From Gammaproteobacteria bacterium (GTDB lineage: Bacteria > Pseudomonadota > Gammaproteobacteria > Eutrophobiales > Eutrophobiaceae): DNA of 38,967 nt. A program made the translations under genes and the position numbers. The notes under the pieces are model-generated. The model saw only the letters and a list, made by a program, of their open reading frames with translations, was not told where the DNA came from and made no database searches. Location: the NCBI GenBank assembly GCA_030829955.1, contig JAURNY010000028.1, forward strand, positions 1-38,967, given 5' to 3'. Shown in pieces: positions 34,972 to 38,967 of the stretch; position 1 is the first letter of the stretch; each line of letters begins with the position of its first letter.

Positions 34972-35837
34972 TGCCTTCAAGTCAGAAAATTTTAATACCA
35001 TTGTTATTAGCGTTATTTGTCGGCTATTTTTCAGTCTATAAAGTAAATGAATACGAACAGGCTATTGTCTTTGAGTTTAGAAAAATTAAACGATCTGATC
35101 ATCAACCAGGCTTGCATTTTATGTGGCCACTTATTAACAATGTGCAAAAATTTCAAAAGCGTTTATTAAACCTTGATCAGGAACCACAGCGTTTTCTAAC
35201 CTCCGAAAAGAAAGATGTGATTGTTGATTACTATGTAAAGTGGCGTATTAGTGATGTAGAAAAGTTTTATACCTCAACACGAGGTGATATTGCTGTTGCA
35301 AACCAGTTATTAGGGCAGCGTATTAATCGCGCACTTAGAGATCAGTTTGGTGCCCGAACCGTGCAGGAAGTGGTTGCTGGGGAACGTTCCCAGATTCTGG
35401 AAGTTGTTAAGACGACAACGTCTAATTTACCTGAAGAATTAGGTATTACAGTAGAAGATGTGCGAACCAAACGTATCGATTTGCCATCAGAAGTGAGCAA
35501 TTCCGTTTATGAGCGTATGCGTGCAGAGCGTAATCGTGTCGCAAAAGAGTTTCGCGCTAATGGTTCGGAAGCAGCTGAGCGTATTCGTGCTCTTGCTGAT
35601 AGAGAGCGTGAAGTAATTCTGGCAAATGCTTACAAGGATTCTGAAATAGAACGAGGTGAGGGTGATGCTCAGGCGACTGATATTTATGCAACAGCATTTA
35701 ATAAAGATAAGGAGTTTTATTCCTTGTATCGAAGCCTGAATGCGTATCAAAATAGCTTTTCAGGTAACAACGATATTATGCTGGTAGAGCCTGAATCCGA
35801 ATTCTTTAAATATTTTAATAATCCCAAGGGTAGATAA
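34971..35837 (+). CDS. hflC: FtsH protease modulator HflC
   Basis: HflC is the partner of HflK in the FtsH-controlling membrane complex. One N-terminal membrane helix (about residues 7-22, LIPLLLALFVGYFSVY) precedes the SPFH domain (NEYEQAIVFEFRKIKR, PGLHFMWPLINNVQKF, DYYVKWRISDVEKFY) and the helical region with RIRALADREREVILANAY. Length 288 residues. A strong ribosome site (AGGAGGGGAAG) lies within the last codons of hflK just before the overlapping ATG, consistent with balanced production of the two partners. Confidence 0.97.
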   Translation: MPSSQKILIPLLLALFVGYFSVYKVNEYEQAIVFEFRKIKRSDHQPGLHFMWPLINNVQKFQKRLLNLDQEPQRFLTSEKKDVIVDYYVKWRISDVEKFYTSTRGDIAVANQLLGQRINRALRDQFGARTVQEVVAGERSQILEVVKTTTSNLPEELGITVEDVRTKRIDLPSEVSNSVYERMRAERNRVAKEFRANGSEAAERIRALADREREVILANAYKDSEIERGEGDAQATDIYATAFNKDKEFYSLYRSLNAYQNSFSGNNDIMLVEPESEFFKYFNNPKGR

Positions 35838-35896
35838 AAAACACCTTCAAACTATCTGTTAATGTCAGATAGAACTGCGCAAAGGGGAAAGCGTCT

Positions 35897-36091
35897 TTGA
35901 ATTTAAATTTTTTAGATTTGTTCTCGGCGTTTGCTCTCGTCTTTGTGTTTGAGGGGTTGATGCCTTTTATTAATCCTGCCAGTGCTAGAAAGCTTTATTT
36001 TCAGGCCTCACAACTGGATGATAAAACGTTAAGATTTATTGGATTTGCCAGTATGTTTGCTGGCTTAATACTTTTATATTGGGTGCGATAA
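35897..36091 (+). CDS. yjeT: DUF2065 family small membrane protein
   Basis: A 64-residue protein with two hydrophobic helices: about 5-21 (FLDLFSAFALVFVFEGL) and 47-62 (FIGFASMFAGLILLYW). The central PFINPASARKLYFQ is the DUF2065 hallmark. The family, YjeT in E. coli, is almost always found between hflC and purA, as here; its function is not established. The start is TTG at 35897, supported by AAGGGGAAA about 8 bases upstream; no ATG is available. It lies 4 bp before hisZ. Confidence 0.88.
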   Translation: MNLNFLDLFSAFALVFVFEGLMPFINPASARKLYFQASQLDDKTLRFIGFASMFAGLILLYWVR

Positions 36092-36095
36092 GACT

Positions 36096-38581
<2,486 letters not shown>

Positions 38582-38601
38582 AAATTTGTCATGGTTTGAC
38601 C

Positions 38602-38967
38602 GTGTTATTCAAGATCAAAGGATTTATTCCCTATATCATTGTTGTCTTTCTCAATGCGTTTATCGATCTAGGTCACAAGATTATTGTGCAAAACACGATC
38701 TTTAAGATTTACGACGGTCAATATCAAATTATCCTGACAGCAATTGTTAATGCACTCATCCTGATGCCTTTTGTTATGTTGCTTACGCCATCAGGTTACT
38801 GTTCAGATAAATATTCCAAGAATATAGTCATGAAGATAACCAGTATGATGGCTGTCGTGTTAACTATCATGATCACTATCTTTTATTATGCTGGCTGGTT
38901 TTGGCCTGCATTTGCCATGACGTTTTTACTGGCTGTGCAAAGTGCATTCTACTCGCCGGCTAAATAT
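38602..38967 (+). CDS. MFS transporter, lysophospholipid transporter/Aas-like (5' part only)
   Basis: The window ends inside this gene; 122 codons are visible. The sequence KGFIPYIIVVFLNAFIDLGH begins the first membrane helix, and TAIVNALILMPFVML and the loop TPSGYCSDKYSKN, equivalent to the MFS motif-A loop, follow. This pattern matches LplT-type transporters and the transporter half of bifunctional acyl-[ACP]-phospholipid O-acyltransferases (Aas-like), which recycle lysophospholipids. Whether an acyltransferase domain follows cannot be seen. The start is GTG at 38602, or TTG at 38596 with two more codons; neither has a clear ribosome site. It begins 20 bp after purA. Confidence 0.75.
   Translation, partial: MLFKIKGFIPYIIVVFLNAFIDLGHKIIVQNTIFKIYDGQYQIILTAIVNALILMPFVMLLTPSGYCSDKYSKNIVMKITSMMAVVLTIMITIFYYAGWFWPAFAMTFLLAVQSAFYSPAKY

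Overview
The window is a gene-dense chromosomal segment of about 39 kb from a low-GC (roughly 40% by eye) gammaproteobacterium. The evidence is the gene order: orn-nnr-tsaE-amiB-mutL-miaA-hfq-hflX-hflK-hflC-yjeT-(hisZ)-purA and ffs-dnaX-ybaB-recR are both classical gammaproteobacterial neighbourhoods. The DnaX frameshift cassette has the same slippery site and stop context as in E. coli. A separate HisZ implies a short-form HisG elsewhere, which argues against an enteric and for a lineage such as Thiotrichales/Methylophaga-like or Pseudomonas-like bacteria. The genus cannot be fixed from sequence reading alone. No tRNA, rRNA, CRISPR array, phage or insertion sequence was seen.

Layout. (1) 1-12106, + strand: nuoD (3' end only) and nuoE to nuoN, encoding most of a 14-subunit proton-pumping NADH:quinone oxidoreductase (complex I). 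A large imperfect palindrome lies between nuoD and nuoE. (2) 12103-14080, - strand: sco, a PCu(A)C copper chaperone with a natural six-His tail, and psd, in an apparent operon with an upstream dyad. The two copper proteins presumably serve CuA assembly in cytochrome oxidase. (3) 14081-14649: intergenic, with a probably broken small membrane-protein gene. (4) 14674-19855, + strand: a five-gene overlapping operon encoding one MnhC/NuoK-like subunit, three different MnhD/NuoM-like proton-channel subunits and one small two-helix protein. No other Mrp subunits and no redox subunits are present. This is the best candidate for an under-described system in the window. (5) 19856-20554: AT-rich, mostly non-coding, with small hairpins and a possible 47-aa gene on the - strand. 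(6) 20555-23367, + strand: 4.5S SRP RNA, dnaX, ybaB, recR. (7) 23369-25427, - strand: an M48 peptidase, a small mono-haem cytochrome c and a decayed third gene. (8) 25540-32415, + strand: orn, nnr, tsaE, amiB, mutL, miaA, hfq. (9) 32434-38581, + strand: hflX, hflK, hflC, yjeT (DUF2065), hisZ, purA. The window ends in the start of an MFS lysophospholipid-transporter-like gene.

How they work together. Regions 1-4 form a respiratory island: complex I, copper delivery to the terminal oxidase, and a stripped complex-I-like/Mrp-like membrane module probably engaged in ion or proton translocation. Regions 6-9 are housekeeping: protein targeting, replication clamp loading, recombination and mismatch repair, tRNA modification (t6A through TsaE, i6A through MiaA), RNA regulation (Hfq), membrane protein quality control (HflKC, M48), cell-wall amidase, and histidine and purine synthesis. 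Translational coupling by 4-bp or longer overlaps is common. Several genes appear to start at TTG or GTG.
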